Assembly (NCBI GenBank): GCA_026706075.1
Contig: JAPOZM010000002.1
Location: forward strand, 1-64,000
Direction of reading: 5' to 3'
DNA from: Gemmatimonadaceae bacterium
GTDB taxonomy: Bacteria; Latescibacterota; UBA2968; UBA8231
DNA: 64,000 bases
Shown piece after piece: positions 45,409 through 53,673 of this stretch (position 1 is the first letter of the stretch; each line of letters opens with the position of its first letter). Below the pieces are notes generated by a model that saw only the letters and a list, made by a program, of their open reading frames with translations, had not been told where the DNA came from and searched no databases. A program made the translations under genes and the position numbers.

Positions 45409-46044
45409 CTAGAGCAACTGCTCCTTCCTGTCGTTGTACAGTTCCAGCCGGTAGCCCGCAGCTTCGGCGGAGACGGGAAAGTGCTCGGTGATGATGTCCT
45501 GCGAGAGCTTGCCGTGCTCCTGCTCCAGGATCAGGAGTCCCCGGGCGGGCATCAGCAGGGCTCCGGCGAAGGCGTTGGCCTGCCACTCGGTGTCCTCGTA
45601 GGCTTTGTGCCCGACCCCCTCGCCACCCCGGTGGAGCGCGGCCTGTTGCGCCTTGGGCATCTGGGCCAGGCGCACAAGCTGGTCGGTATGCAGCAGGCAG
45701 TGTCCCAGCTCGTGGGCAACGAAGAAACCGCCGCGCGGGTGACCCTTCTCCAACCAGTCATAGGTCTCGGGGGACGCCAGAATCTCGATGACGTGACGGT
45801 CTCCATCGTACTTCGCATACCCTTCGGAGCCGTTGAGATCGATCACAGCACCGTGTATCGGGATGTCCCGGCCGGTCCCGTCCCGCACCTCCATGCCGAG
45901 GCCGTCGAACAGCCGTAGCGTATCGATCGCGTCAGTCGGAGAATAGTTGAGCCGGTCGCGAACGTAGTCGGCCCTCTTCTCCAGCTTCCGGTAGCTGTAG
46001 CCGCGGTCTGCCCGCACTCCCACTAGCCCCTGCCACATCGTCAT
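45409..46044 (-). CDS. ImmA/IrrE-family metallopeptidase
   Basis: GGFFVAHELGHCLLH (HExxH) followed by YEDTEWQANAFAGALLMP. Confidence 0.93.
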   Translation of the reverse strand: MTMWQGLVGVRADRGYSYRKLEKRADYVRDRLNYSPTDAIDTLRLFDGLGMEVRDGTGRDIPIHGAVIDLNGSEGYAKYDGDRHVIEILASPETYDWLEKGHPRGGFFVAHELGHCLLHTDQLVRLAQMPKAQQAALHRGGEGVGHKAYEDTEWQANAFAGALLMPARGLLILEQEHGKLSQDIITEHFPVSAEAAGYRLELYNDRKEQLL

Positions 46045-46048
46045 GCGC

Positions 46049-46405
46049 CTATTCGGAATCCTTCAGAATGGTTCTGATCCTCTCCAGCTGGTCTTCCGTG
46101 ACGCCGCCACGGGCTAGACCGCTGACAAGATCTCCAACAACCTTGGCCTCCAGCGGTTTGGCCTTGGAGATGTCATACTCGATGACGCCCTTCTCTACGT
46201 CCGCCGCGGCGATCAACGGTGCTGGATCTGCCTTCAGCAACCTCGCGACCTTCAGGATACGCTCGTTGCTGAACGGCCTGCGGTTGCCGCGCTCCACGTC
46301 GGATACGTAGACCACGGAGACGTCCAACAGCCTCGCGACATCCCCTAGGGTCCTCTGGGCCCGCTGCCGCGTCCTTCTGAGGGCTTCTCCGAATCGCTCT
46401 GCCAT
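46049..46405 (-). CDS. XRE-family transcriptional regulator
   Basis: FGEALRRTRQRAQRTLGDVARLLDVSVVYVSDVERGNRRPFSNERILKVARLL: XRE helix-turn-helix; immediately upstream of ImmA. Confidence 0.93.
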   Translation of the reverse strand: MAERFGEALRRTRQRAQRTLGDVARLLDVSVVYVSDVERGNRRPFSNERILKVARLLKADPAPLIAAADVEKGVIEYDISKAKPLEAKVVGDLVSGLARGGVTEDQLERIRTILKDSE

Positions 46406-46445
46406 GGCCAGTCCCTCCTCTCTGGCTTAGCCAGACTTGGTGGGG

Positions 46446-46474
46446 ACCTTAGCTTATTAGCTAAGCGCCGTCAA
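46446..46474 (-). promoter_or_regulatory. Predicted promoter and operator of the XRE-ImmA operon
   Basis: Minus strand: TTGACG (46469-46474), 17-nt spacer, TAAGGT (46446-46451); palindrome TTAGCTTATTAGCTAA at 46449-46464. Confidence 0.75.
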
Positions 46475-46688
46475 CGCCTCACGATCAGGTACCTTGAAGT
46501 CAATTCATCCCATGCCCGTGCGGGACATCGCGGCCGGTGGGCTGGTCGAGGCGAGGCATTGGCGCCATCCGGGACAGTCGCCAGACCCAACTGACGGTGC
46601 ACAGGATATTCTTGCGCGTATGCTTGGTACTGGCGCATATGCGGGCTATATTGCGCACACCCTTCCTCCGGACGAAGTTGAGGACACG

Positions 46689-48089
46689 ATGGCAAGGCGT
46701 ATCAGGGAACAGGATTTGCAGGCGATCGAGGAAGTCGTGCGGCCGTACCCGGAGGGGCGGACCGCACGGCAGATCAGCGATGACCTGGCTTCGGCGCCGG
46801 CCCGCCGGACCTTGCAGTACCGCCTGAAGTCCCTCGTCGACGGCGGCCGCCTGATCATGGATGGCAAGGGCCGCTGGGCGCGCTACCGCACCCCTCAAGC
46901 GACTTCGCTGTCAGTTCAGTTTGTGTCCGGGACTCCCACATTCAGTGTTCGCCTGAGTGTCATCCCGCCGCTGTCCGAAGCTGCCGCCGAAATCCGTGAA
47001 TGTGTCCGACAGCCGCTGGCGGCACGTCAGCCGGTGGGCTATGACCGGGCGTTCCTTGATTCGTACCGGCCCGGAGAGACCTTCTATCTCTCGCCGGCGG
47101 AACGAGAACACCTTCGAGAAGTGGGGACGCCGAAGATCCCCGGGCAGCCCGCAGGCACCTACGCCAGACAGATCCTGAACAGACTGCTGATCGATCTGTC
47201 ATGGAACTCGAGCCGGCTGGAGGGCAACACCTACTCCCTGCTCGACACAACGCGTCTGCTCGAGATAGGGGAAGAAGCGGAAGGCAAGGAGCGGCTCGAG
47301 GCGCTGATGATCCTCAACCACAAGGACGCCATCGAGTTCCTGGTCGATGGGGCCGAGGACATCGGCTTCAATCGCTATACCCTCCTCAACCTTCACGCGC
47401 TGTTGGCGGACAACCTGCTGGCCGACCCGGAGGCGACGGGGCGTCTCCGGCATATCGGCGTGGGTATCGACGGCTCGGTCTTTCATCCGCTGGAGACGCC
47501 GCCTCTCATCCAGGAATGCTTCGATCAGATTCTTGAGACGGCTTCGGCGATCCCCGACCCCTTTGAGCAAGCCTTCTTCGCTATGGTGCAGCTTCCCTAC
47601 CTGCAGCCCTTCGATGACGTCAACAAGCGGGTGTCACGACTCGCTGCCAACATTCCACTGATCAAGGGGAATCTGTCGCCGCTGTCCTTCGAGGACCTGC
47701 CGCGCGACCTGTATACCGAGGCCATTCTCGGAGTGTACGAGTTGAGGCGCATCGAACTGCTGCGAGACGTGTTCCTCTGGGCCTGTGGACGCTCGGCCGC
47801 CCGTTACGCCGCCGTCAGGCAGTCCCTTGGCGAGCCCGATCCATTCCGGATGGGGCACCGCACGGAGCTGCGCGAGATTGTTGGCGACGTCGTTCGCGGG
47901 GGGATGGACAAGAAGCAGGCCGCGGCCCACATCAGCTCCTGGACACAGGAGCACATCGATGCGCGGAACGGGGAACGGTTCCGCGAGATTGCCGAGCGCG
48001 AACTTCTGAGCCTGCACGAGAGGAACTTCGCGCGCTATCGGGTCACCCCGTCCGAATTCAAGGCCTGGCGGGAGGCGTGGAACCGGTGA
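46689..48089 (+). CDS. Fic-family protein with N-terminal wHTH-like region; catalytic His of Fic motif replaced by Gln
   Basis: WNSSRLEGNTYSLLDT and LQPFDDVNKRVSRLAANIPLIKGNLSPLSF; canonical H-P-F replaced by Q-P-F near 47604. Confidence 0.9.
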   Translation: MARRIREQDLQAIEEVVRPYPEGRTARQISDDLASAPARRTLQYRLKSLVDGGRLIMDGKGRWARYRTPQATSLSVQFVSGTPTFSVRLSVIPPLSEAAAEIRECVRQPLAARQPVGYDRAFLDSYRPGETFYLSPAEREHLREVGTPKIPGQPAGTYARQILNRLLIDLSWNSSRLEGNTYSLLDTTRLLEIGEEAEGKERLEALMILNHKDAIEFLVDGAEDIGFNRYTLLNLHALLADNLLADPEATGRLRHIGVGIDGSVFHPLETPPLIQECFDQILETASAIPDPFEQAFFAMVQLPYLQPFDDVNKRVSRLAANIPLIKGNLSPLSFEDLPRDLYTEAILGVYELRRIELLRDVFLWACGRSAARYAAVRQSLGEPDPFRMGHRTELREIVGDVVRGGMDKKQAAAHISSWTQEHIDARNGERFREIAERELLSLHERNFARYRVTPSEFKAWREAWNR

Positions 48090-48189
48090 GTGACAAGGCG
48101 AATTACATGCTTCGGCCAACGACAATGCCACTCATCGACCCGGACGATCCACCTCGATGGTGGACCCTCGGGCATGAGCTTGCCCAGAG

Positions 48190-49485
48190 ATGACAAAGAG
48201 AATTGCGGTAATCGGAGGAGGCATCTCAGGCGTCTGCACCGCCTGTGAGCTGGCCAAAGATCCTCGTCTGTCGGTCGACGTGATCGAGCGTGCGCCCCGA
48301 CTTGGCGGTCTACATCGCAGTGTCTGTTTGGACGGATTTGCCTTCGATGTCGGGTATTTCATCTTCAATGACAAACACGACATATTCCACAGTTTCCCGT
48401 TCTTGAAGGATCACTTTACCCAGGTTCAGCTGAGACAGCGCACGATTACACCACGCGGCAGCGTGGACACGTATCCCCTCACAATCAAGACATACGGCCA
48501 GGACCATGGTTGGCTGGGCGTCCTCTATGCGGGACTCGACCTTGCGATCTGCAGACTGCTATACCATCGCCGCAAGAGTGTCCCGGCTTACGCAAAGTAT
48601 CATATGGGCAGGGCGGTGTATCGGAATAGCGGAATCCAGAACTACCTCGAACGCCTGTATGGGATTTCGGATCAGGACGTGGGGATCGAGTTTGCGCTTC
48701 AAAGGCTGTCCTACATCAAGAACTACCCAATTCACCGGATGGTGTTTCAAGCCTTGAAGGGGGAAAGATCGCCAACTGAGCATGCAGAGTGCACTTACGT
48801 AAGGCCGATGGCGGGATTTGATGCAGCATACGCGCCTATTCAGCAGTACCTGGAGTGCCTGGGAACCACCGTCTATCTCAATACGAAGGTGAGGAGAGTA
48901 GCGCGGTCAGAAGGCGGATTCACCGTCAGCTTCGATTCGGAAGTGCGAAGCTATGATCGCGTCGTGTCCACCATTCCCATTCCTTCGATGTTGGGACTCA
49001 TGGGGGCGAATGCAGAGGTCAGACTGGAAACCATGAACCTGGTATCCCTGTTCTACAAGGGAATCCCTTGCTGCGACTGGACGACCCTGTTCAACTTCAC
49101 ACTATCCGGATCCTGGAAGCGAATCACGAACCACTCCGCCCTGTATCGCCTGGATGGTGAGTCGTACCTGGTTGTTGAGATCACCACAAGGCATACCTCT
49201 GAATCTCAAATCGAGCAGCTCAAAGAAGAGTTTGAGAGGCATGTTTCCGACCATCATGTCTTCCACAAACCGCCGCGCTATCTCGGCAAAGCAGTTACGG
49301 AGCATGCATATCCTGTATTCAGGCATGGGGACACGGAGAGAGTACAAGGTGAACGGGCAAGGCTTGCATACCTGGGCATTGATGGCGTCGGAAGGCAGGG
49401 CAATTTCGAGTACCTGAGTTCAAGCACGGCTGCTGCAAGGGCCAGGCGCCTCGCGAAGGAAATAAGACAGTCCATGAGGGGCTAG
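48190..49485 (+). CDS. FAD-dependent amine oxidase/UDP-galactopyranose mutase-like protein
   Basis: KRIAVIGGGISGVCTACELAKDPRLSVDVIERAPRLGGLHRS: Rossmann FAD motif; GFDAAYAPIQQYLECLG. Confidence 0.85.
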   Translation: MTKRIAVIGGGISGVCTACELAKDPRLSVDVIERAPRLGGLHRSVCLDGFAFDVGYFIFNDKHDIFHSFPFLKDHFTQVQLRQRTITPRGSVDTYPLTIKTYGQDHGWLGVLYAGLDLAICRLLYHRRKSVPAYAKYHMGRAVYRNSGIQNYLERLYGISDQDVGIEFALQRLSYIKNYPIHRMVFQALKGERSPTEHAECTYVRPMAGFDAAYAPIQQYLECLGTTVYLNTKVRRVARSEGGFTVSFDSEVRSYDRVVSTIPIPSMLGLMGANAEVRLETMNLVSLFYKGIPCCDWTTLFNFTLSGSWKRITNHSALYRLDGESYLVVEITTRHTSESQIEQLKEEFERHVSDHHVFHKPPRYLGKAVTEHAYPVFRHGDTERVQGERARLAYLGIDGVGRQGNFEYLSSSTAAARARRLAKEIRQSMRG

Positions 49486-49512
49486 CCCTCACGGGTACCG
49501 CCCTCGCGGCTG

Positions 49513-50397
49513 CTACCACCCGTTCGCATGGCGCAGCTGCTCCCACTGATCCCACTCGAGACCCGCCTCACCGAGCCGGTTCTTCCGGCTCCCGCCGTGG
49601 TAGTCGCTGCCGCCTGTGGCGAACAGACCGAAGCGCTCGGCGAGCCCGGCGAAACGGGGGATCAGCTCCTCCGCGTCGCCCCCCCGGTCCTCGGAGCCAT
49701 AGGGGTAGAACACCTCCAGGCCGTCGAGGCCGGCCTCCGCCATCCGGCGCACGGCATCCTCCAGATTGCCCACGCGATGGTAGACGCCCGGGTGGGCCAG
49801 CACCGCCTTCCCGCCGGCCGCGTGGATCAACTCGATGGCGTCCTTCACCTTCAGACTGAAGCGGCGCGGCACCCATACGGAGTCCTGGGCGTCGGGAGCC
49901 AGGTACTGGTCGAAGACGTCATCGATGGAGGAGAACCGGGCCGGATTGTGCTGGATGGCGATCTGCGCGATGTGGGGACGGCCGGGCACCCCGTCGCCGG
50001 CCAGGTCCAGCACGTCCTGCTCCGGGACGTGCAGTCCGTAGTCGTGCAGCCGCCTCACCTGGCGGATCTTCTGCTCGACCCGGCTCTCGATCACCTCCTT
50101 CAACGTCTCCTGCAGCGTCGGATCGTCCGGGTCGATGCCGTATCCCAGGACGTGGATGTCCAGGAAGTCCCGCTCCTCCTCCTTGGTCGTGCTCAGCTCG
50201 ATGGCCGGAAGCACATGCACGCCTGACTTCGCGCCTGCGGCCCTGGCCGCGGCGACACCCCCCACGCCGTCATGGTCCGTCACGGCGAGCACGCGGATGC
50301 CGCAGGCGGCCGCCTTGGAGACCAGCTCTTCCGGCGTGTCCGTGCCGTCCGAGAAGGTCGTGTGGGTCTGCAGGTCCACAGGAAAGGTGCGATTCAT
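49513..50397 (-). CDS. PHP-domain phosphoesterase
   Basis: PVDLQTHTTFSDGTDTPEELVSKAAACGIRVLAVTDHDGVGG...GGKAVLAHPGVY...GGSDYHG. Confidence 0.93.
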   Translation of the reverse strand: MNRTFPVDLQTHTTFSDGTDTPEELVSKAAACGIRVLAVTDHDGVGGVAAARAAGAKSGVHVLPAIELSTTKEEERDFLDIHVLGYGIDPDDPTLQETLKEVIESRVEQKIRQVRRLHDYGLHVPEQDVLDLAGDGVPGRPHIAQIAIQHNPARFSSIDDVFDQYLAPDAQDSVWVPRRFSLKVKDAIELIHAAGGKAVLAHPGVYHRVGNLEDAVRRMAEAGLDGLEVFYPYGSEDRGGDAEELIPRFAGLAERFGLFATGGSDYHGGSRKNRLGEAGLEWDQWEQLRHANGW

Positions 50398-50449
50398 GAG
50401 CGGTCCAGCTCCCAGATTGGGAAGTAGAAGGGAAGTATCCCGGTCCAGC
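50398..50449 (-). repeat. Detached GNAT 3'-end fragment (partner 52475..52524)
   Basis: gagcggtccagctcccagattgggaagtagaaggga...cggtccag; reverse strand PFYFPIWELDRS* as in the intact gene. Confidence 0.8.
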
Positions 50450-50467
50450 AGTTTGTCAGTTCCCCCG

Positions 50468-51322
50468 TCACTGGCTGTTGTCCGGGATTGAGTCGATCAG
50501 TTCCTGACCCAGGCTGATGAGTGAGGCGGCGATAAAGTCGGAGTCCTCCAAGCCCTCGACATGTTGAACCGCCATTTGAGTACCGGTGGACGTGGGTGCC
50601 TCGAAGAATTCGGGAAACCTCGACAACGCTTCGGTCGTGACCGCACGGGACGTCTCATGTGCCAGCAAGCTCCTGACTTCGATCACCAGTCTCGGCGCGT
50701 CGACTGCGCGAAGGAGCCGATAGATGTCGAAGGCATCCTTGTTTCTCAATCGATCTCGTCCGGGCGCATCGGCGCGGTCAGCCAGTTTGTGGATCTTGGC
50801 CACCAACAACGCGGCCGGTCCAGCCACGTTGATATCACAGGTCCGGTTGTCGCCCGGCACGAGAGTCCCGATCGTCATCTGTCTGTGGCTGACCAGCGCC
50901 CCCTCAAGCCCGCGCACCTGCCTCGCGGCCCGGTTTCCATGGACGCCGAGATCTGCTCCCCTGCCACGTCGTCCACCTACGGCTTCCGGTACCAGGAAAT
51001 CCACCTGCGCGCCGTCTTTCCTTCGATACATCCCAGGTTGGTCGGCCAGCGCATAGCCGGCGTCCTCCATGGCCTCTGGTATTCTCGGGTCACTGACCAG
51101 CAACTCCGGGTCAAGAGCCACATCCGCGTCGAAGGTGAAGGGGGAGACCGCAAAGTGCGCATCGCTGTCGCGAGTATGTTCATAGACCGCCTGGGCGCCC
51201 ACCAGAACGGCTGCCTGACGAAGCGGCCCCAAGGCCGCCAGTGCGTCCAGAAGAGCTGCCCGGGCCCTTATGTAGTTTGCATCGACGGGAGTCGCCACAG
51301 TTCCTCTTTGGAGCGCATCCAC
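50468..51322 (-). CDS. AbiEii-like nucleotidyltransferase (candidate type IV toxin)
   Basis: LRQAAVLVGAQAVYEHT...FTFDADVALDPELL: MNT-fold pattern; KDAFDIYRLL; overlaps the 3' end of a wHTH gene. Confidence 0.7.
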   Translation of the reverse strand: MDALQRGTVATPVDANYIRARAALLDALAALGPLRQAAVLVGAQAVYEHTRDSDAHFAVSPFTFDADVALDPELLVSDPRIPEAMEDAGYALADQPGMYRRKDGAQVDFLVPEAVGGRRGRGADLGVHGNRAARQVRGLEGALVSHRQMTIGTLVPGDNRTCDINVAGPAALLVAKIHKLADRADAPGRDRLRNKDAFDIYRLLRAVDAPRLVIEVRSLLAHETSRAVTTEALSRFPEFFEAPTSTGTQMAVQHVEGLEDSDFIAASLISLGQELIDSIPDNSQ

Positions 51323-52392
51323 TCGACCAGACTCTCGGCCTCGGCCGGACCGCGGCCGGGGCCTGTCATCAGGTCTGGCACCACCTGCGTCACTCGGGCG
51401 TAGGTTATGCCATCGGCGTACTCCGTCCGGTCGAAAACCACCGGGTCGAAGGGCTGTCCGACAAGGACATTGGCCCCGGTGTCGGCCGGACGGAGTCCCA
51501 GCCGCCTCACGGCCTCCTCGGGGTTTGCGGCATAGACCGTGGCGACCCGCGGCTCGGCTATGGGAGCGTAGCGGACCGCGGCAAAGGACCCGGTGACCGC
51601 GTAGGTGAAGTCCGCGTCGCGCAGCTTGTCGAACAGCCTCTGCAACCCTCGAGGTTCAAGGCATGGAATCATCCGATTGGCGTTGGAGAATTCATAGTCG
51701 ATGGCCCATCGCCGCAGCAGCCGCTCCCACTCAACCGAGACTATGGCCTTCCTGGGGGCTTTGCGCTCGAGGATCCCGTCTCGATCCAGCAAGTCGGCCA
51801 CGCGCGAAATCGAAGCGGGAGCGTTCCCGGTCAGAGTGGCCAGTTCCCGGGTGCCGAAGGGAGGGCGATAGTCCAGAAAAGCGCGCACCACGCGGCCGCT
51901 GCGCCGTCCCTGGAGGGAACGCAGGCGAACGGTCTCTCGCCAGGGATTCCGAACTGCTCCCTGGGTCTCGATGAAAGCAGCCGGCCTGTTGGTGACGAAC
52001 CTGATGTTCCCCGTGGCATCGGCGTAGCTGATGCCCGCTTCAGCCAGTCTCTCCCTGGCCGAAGGTCCCAGGAAGGGTGCGACGACCATGAAGCCGACGT
52101 TGCCGGACGCCGGCACATCGCTGCCCCGGGGTGGGCAGGTACGCTGCCATTGGTCCAACAGGGTACTTACCTGTCGCGCCTCAACGGGCCTCCTCTTCGC
52201 TTCGACCATGACAGTTGCCGAGGCACCCTGAGAGTCCGTGAGTGCAAAGGTGGCGTCAGTTCCGATCCTGCCAGGCCACGCGATCTCTGGACCGAGTCTG
52301 TCCAGAGACCATCCTGGTGGCAGACGGCTGCGGAGGGCTGCAGCCGTCTCGTCCAGGAGATTTGTTTCAGAAATAAGGATGTTCCGTGACAT
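51268..52392 (-). CDS. AbiEi-like wHTH protein with possible PD-(D/E)xK-like N-terminus (candidate antitoxin)
   Basis: GTDATFALTDSQGASATVMVEAKRRPVEARQV resembles a D...ExK core; PPFGTRELATLTGNAPASISRVADLLDRDGILER is a wHTH; overlaps the nucleotidyltransferase by 55 nt. Confidence 0.7.
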   Translation of the reverse strand: MSRNILISETNLLDETAAALRSRLPPGWSLDRLGPEIAWPGRIGTDATFALTDSQGASATVMVEAKRRPVEARQVSTLLDQWQRTCPPRGSDVPASGNVGFMVVAPFLGPSARERLAEAGISYADATGNIRFVTNRPAAFIETQGAVRNPWRETVRLRSLQGRRSGRVVRAFLDYRPPFGTRELATLTGNAPASISRVADLLDRDGILERKAPRKAIVSVEWERLLRRWAIDYEFSNANRMIPCLEPRGLQRLFDKLRDADFTYAVTGSFAAVRYAPIAEPRVATVYAANPEEAVRRLGLRPADTGANVLVGQPFDPVVFDRTEYADGITYARVTQVVPDLMTGPGRGPAEAESLVEWMRSKEELWRLPSMQTT

Positions 52393-52470
52393 GCGGAACA
52401 GGGTATCAAGTGAAACACAAGCTGTCAAGTGCTCTCTTGCCAGGACCCCGACGTAGACGCGGGCCGGACC

Positions 52471-53649
52471 CTACGAGCGGTCCAACTCCCAGATGGGGAA
52501 GTAGAAAGGGAACACGCGGTCCAGAAGGTCGGCCGCCTTCCCGGGCAGGTCCAACGGCTCGCAGGAGGAGTGGCCGCCGAAGACCAGCTGCACCAACTGC
52601 CGCTCGGTCAGCGCCACACGCTCCGCGGCCGGAGCGTCGTCGACGAAGCGGACCTCCCCGCCGCCGAACTCCAGCGTGACCCGCTCGCCGGTATCCGTGC
52701 ACTCCAGGGCGACCGCGCCGGAGAGGCCGGCGGCCCGGGAGCGCAGGTGGCCCTCGATGCTTCTCAGCAGCAGGTCGAGGCTGTTGATGCGGATCATCTG
52801 GAACCCGACGCCGGAGGCCCGCGCCTTCGGCTGCCGCGTCGATCCAACGCGGTCTGCGAGCAGCTCGTCCAGCACGGTCGGCTGCAGGTTGGTCACCGCC
52901 TGCACGGGCGCATGGCTCCTCACCGCCTCAGCCACCAGCGCTTCCACAGCTGCCACACTTCCCCCCGCCTCGTTCAGGCCCGGCTTGTTCCTTCCCGACC
53001 CCACGCACAGGTAGCCGGCCACCTCGCCGCCGGCCAGGGCCACCCGCGTGTCGATCTTCGGGAGGGTCAGCAGGGCGGCGTACTCCTCCCTGTTGCGGGC
53101 GACGCGCCAGGGCTCGGCGTCGTGAGAGCGGATGACCACATCGAGGTGCGCATCTCTGCCAACCTCGAAGGGAACGATCTCGAACTCTCCCCGCTCGAAG
53201 AGCGCCTCGTCACCGGGGACAAGGGAATACATCCACCCCTGGTTGCCGACCGCCTCCCAGCCGGAGTGATGGTAGAAGGGGAAGGTGGCCTCCAAGGTCC
53301 ACAGGGTCGACACGGGCAACCCACTCTCCTTCATGATGCGCACGCAGTCGCGCAGGCAGCGGGTGGCGTAGCCCTTCCGGCGGTGGTCGGGATGGGTGAC
53401 GGTGGGGCTGATGATGCCGGCGGTGAAGGAGTCGTCGCCGGCGATGATCCTGCGCGGCGCCACCGGGACGTGGGCAACCACCTGGCCCGCGGCCTTGAGG
53501 ATGCGCATGTAGCGGAGGCCGCGGTCGTTGAAGATCAAGGGGTAGTCGGTGAGGATGTCCTGATCCGAGTCGGGCCGGAAGGTGGCGTTGATCAGGGCCA
53601 GGGTTTCGTCGAACTCCTCGGGTCTGCAGGCGCGGGGTCCTTCGATCAT
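52471..53649 (-). CDS. GNAT-family (Eis-like) acetyltransferase
   Basis: AGIISPTVTHPDHRRKGYATRCLRDCVRIMKESGLPVSTLW: GNAT acetyl-CoA motif; long C-terminal domain. Confidence 0.88.
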   Translation of the reverse strand: MIEGPRACRPEEFDETLALINATFRPDSDQDILTDYPLIFNDRGLRYMRILKAAGQVVAHVPVAPRRIIAGDDSFTAGIISPTVTHPDHRRKGYATRCLRDCVRIMKESGLPVSTLWTLEATFPFYHHSGWEAVGNQGWMYSLVPGDEALFERGEFEIVPFEVGRDAHLDVVIRSHDAEPWRVARNREEYAALLTLPKIDTRVALAGGEVAGYLCVGSGRNKPGLNEAGGSVAAVEALVAEAVRSHAPVQAVTNLQPTVLDELLADRVGSTRQPKARASGVGFQMIRINSLDLLLRSIEGHLRSRAAGLSGAVALECTDTGERVTLEFGGGEVRFVDDAPAAERVALTERQLVQLVFGGHSSCEPLDLPGKAADLLDRVFPFYFPIWELDRS

Positions 53650-53673
53650 CGGTGCGCTCCTCGGCGCGCGGGC

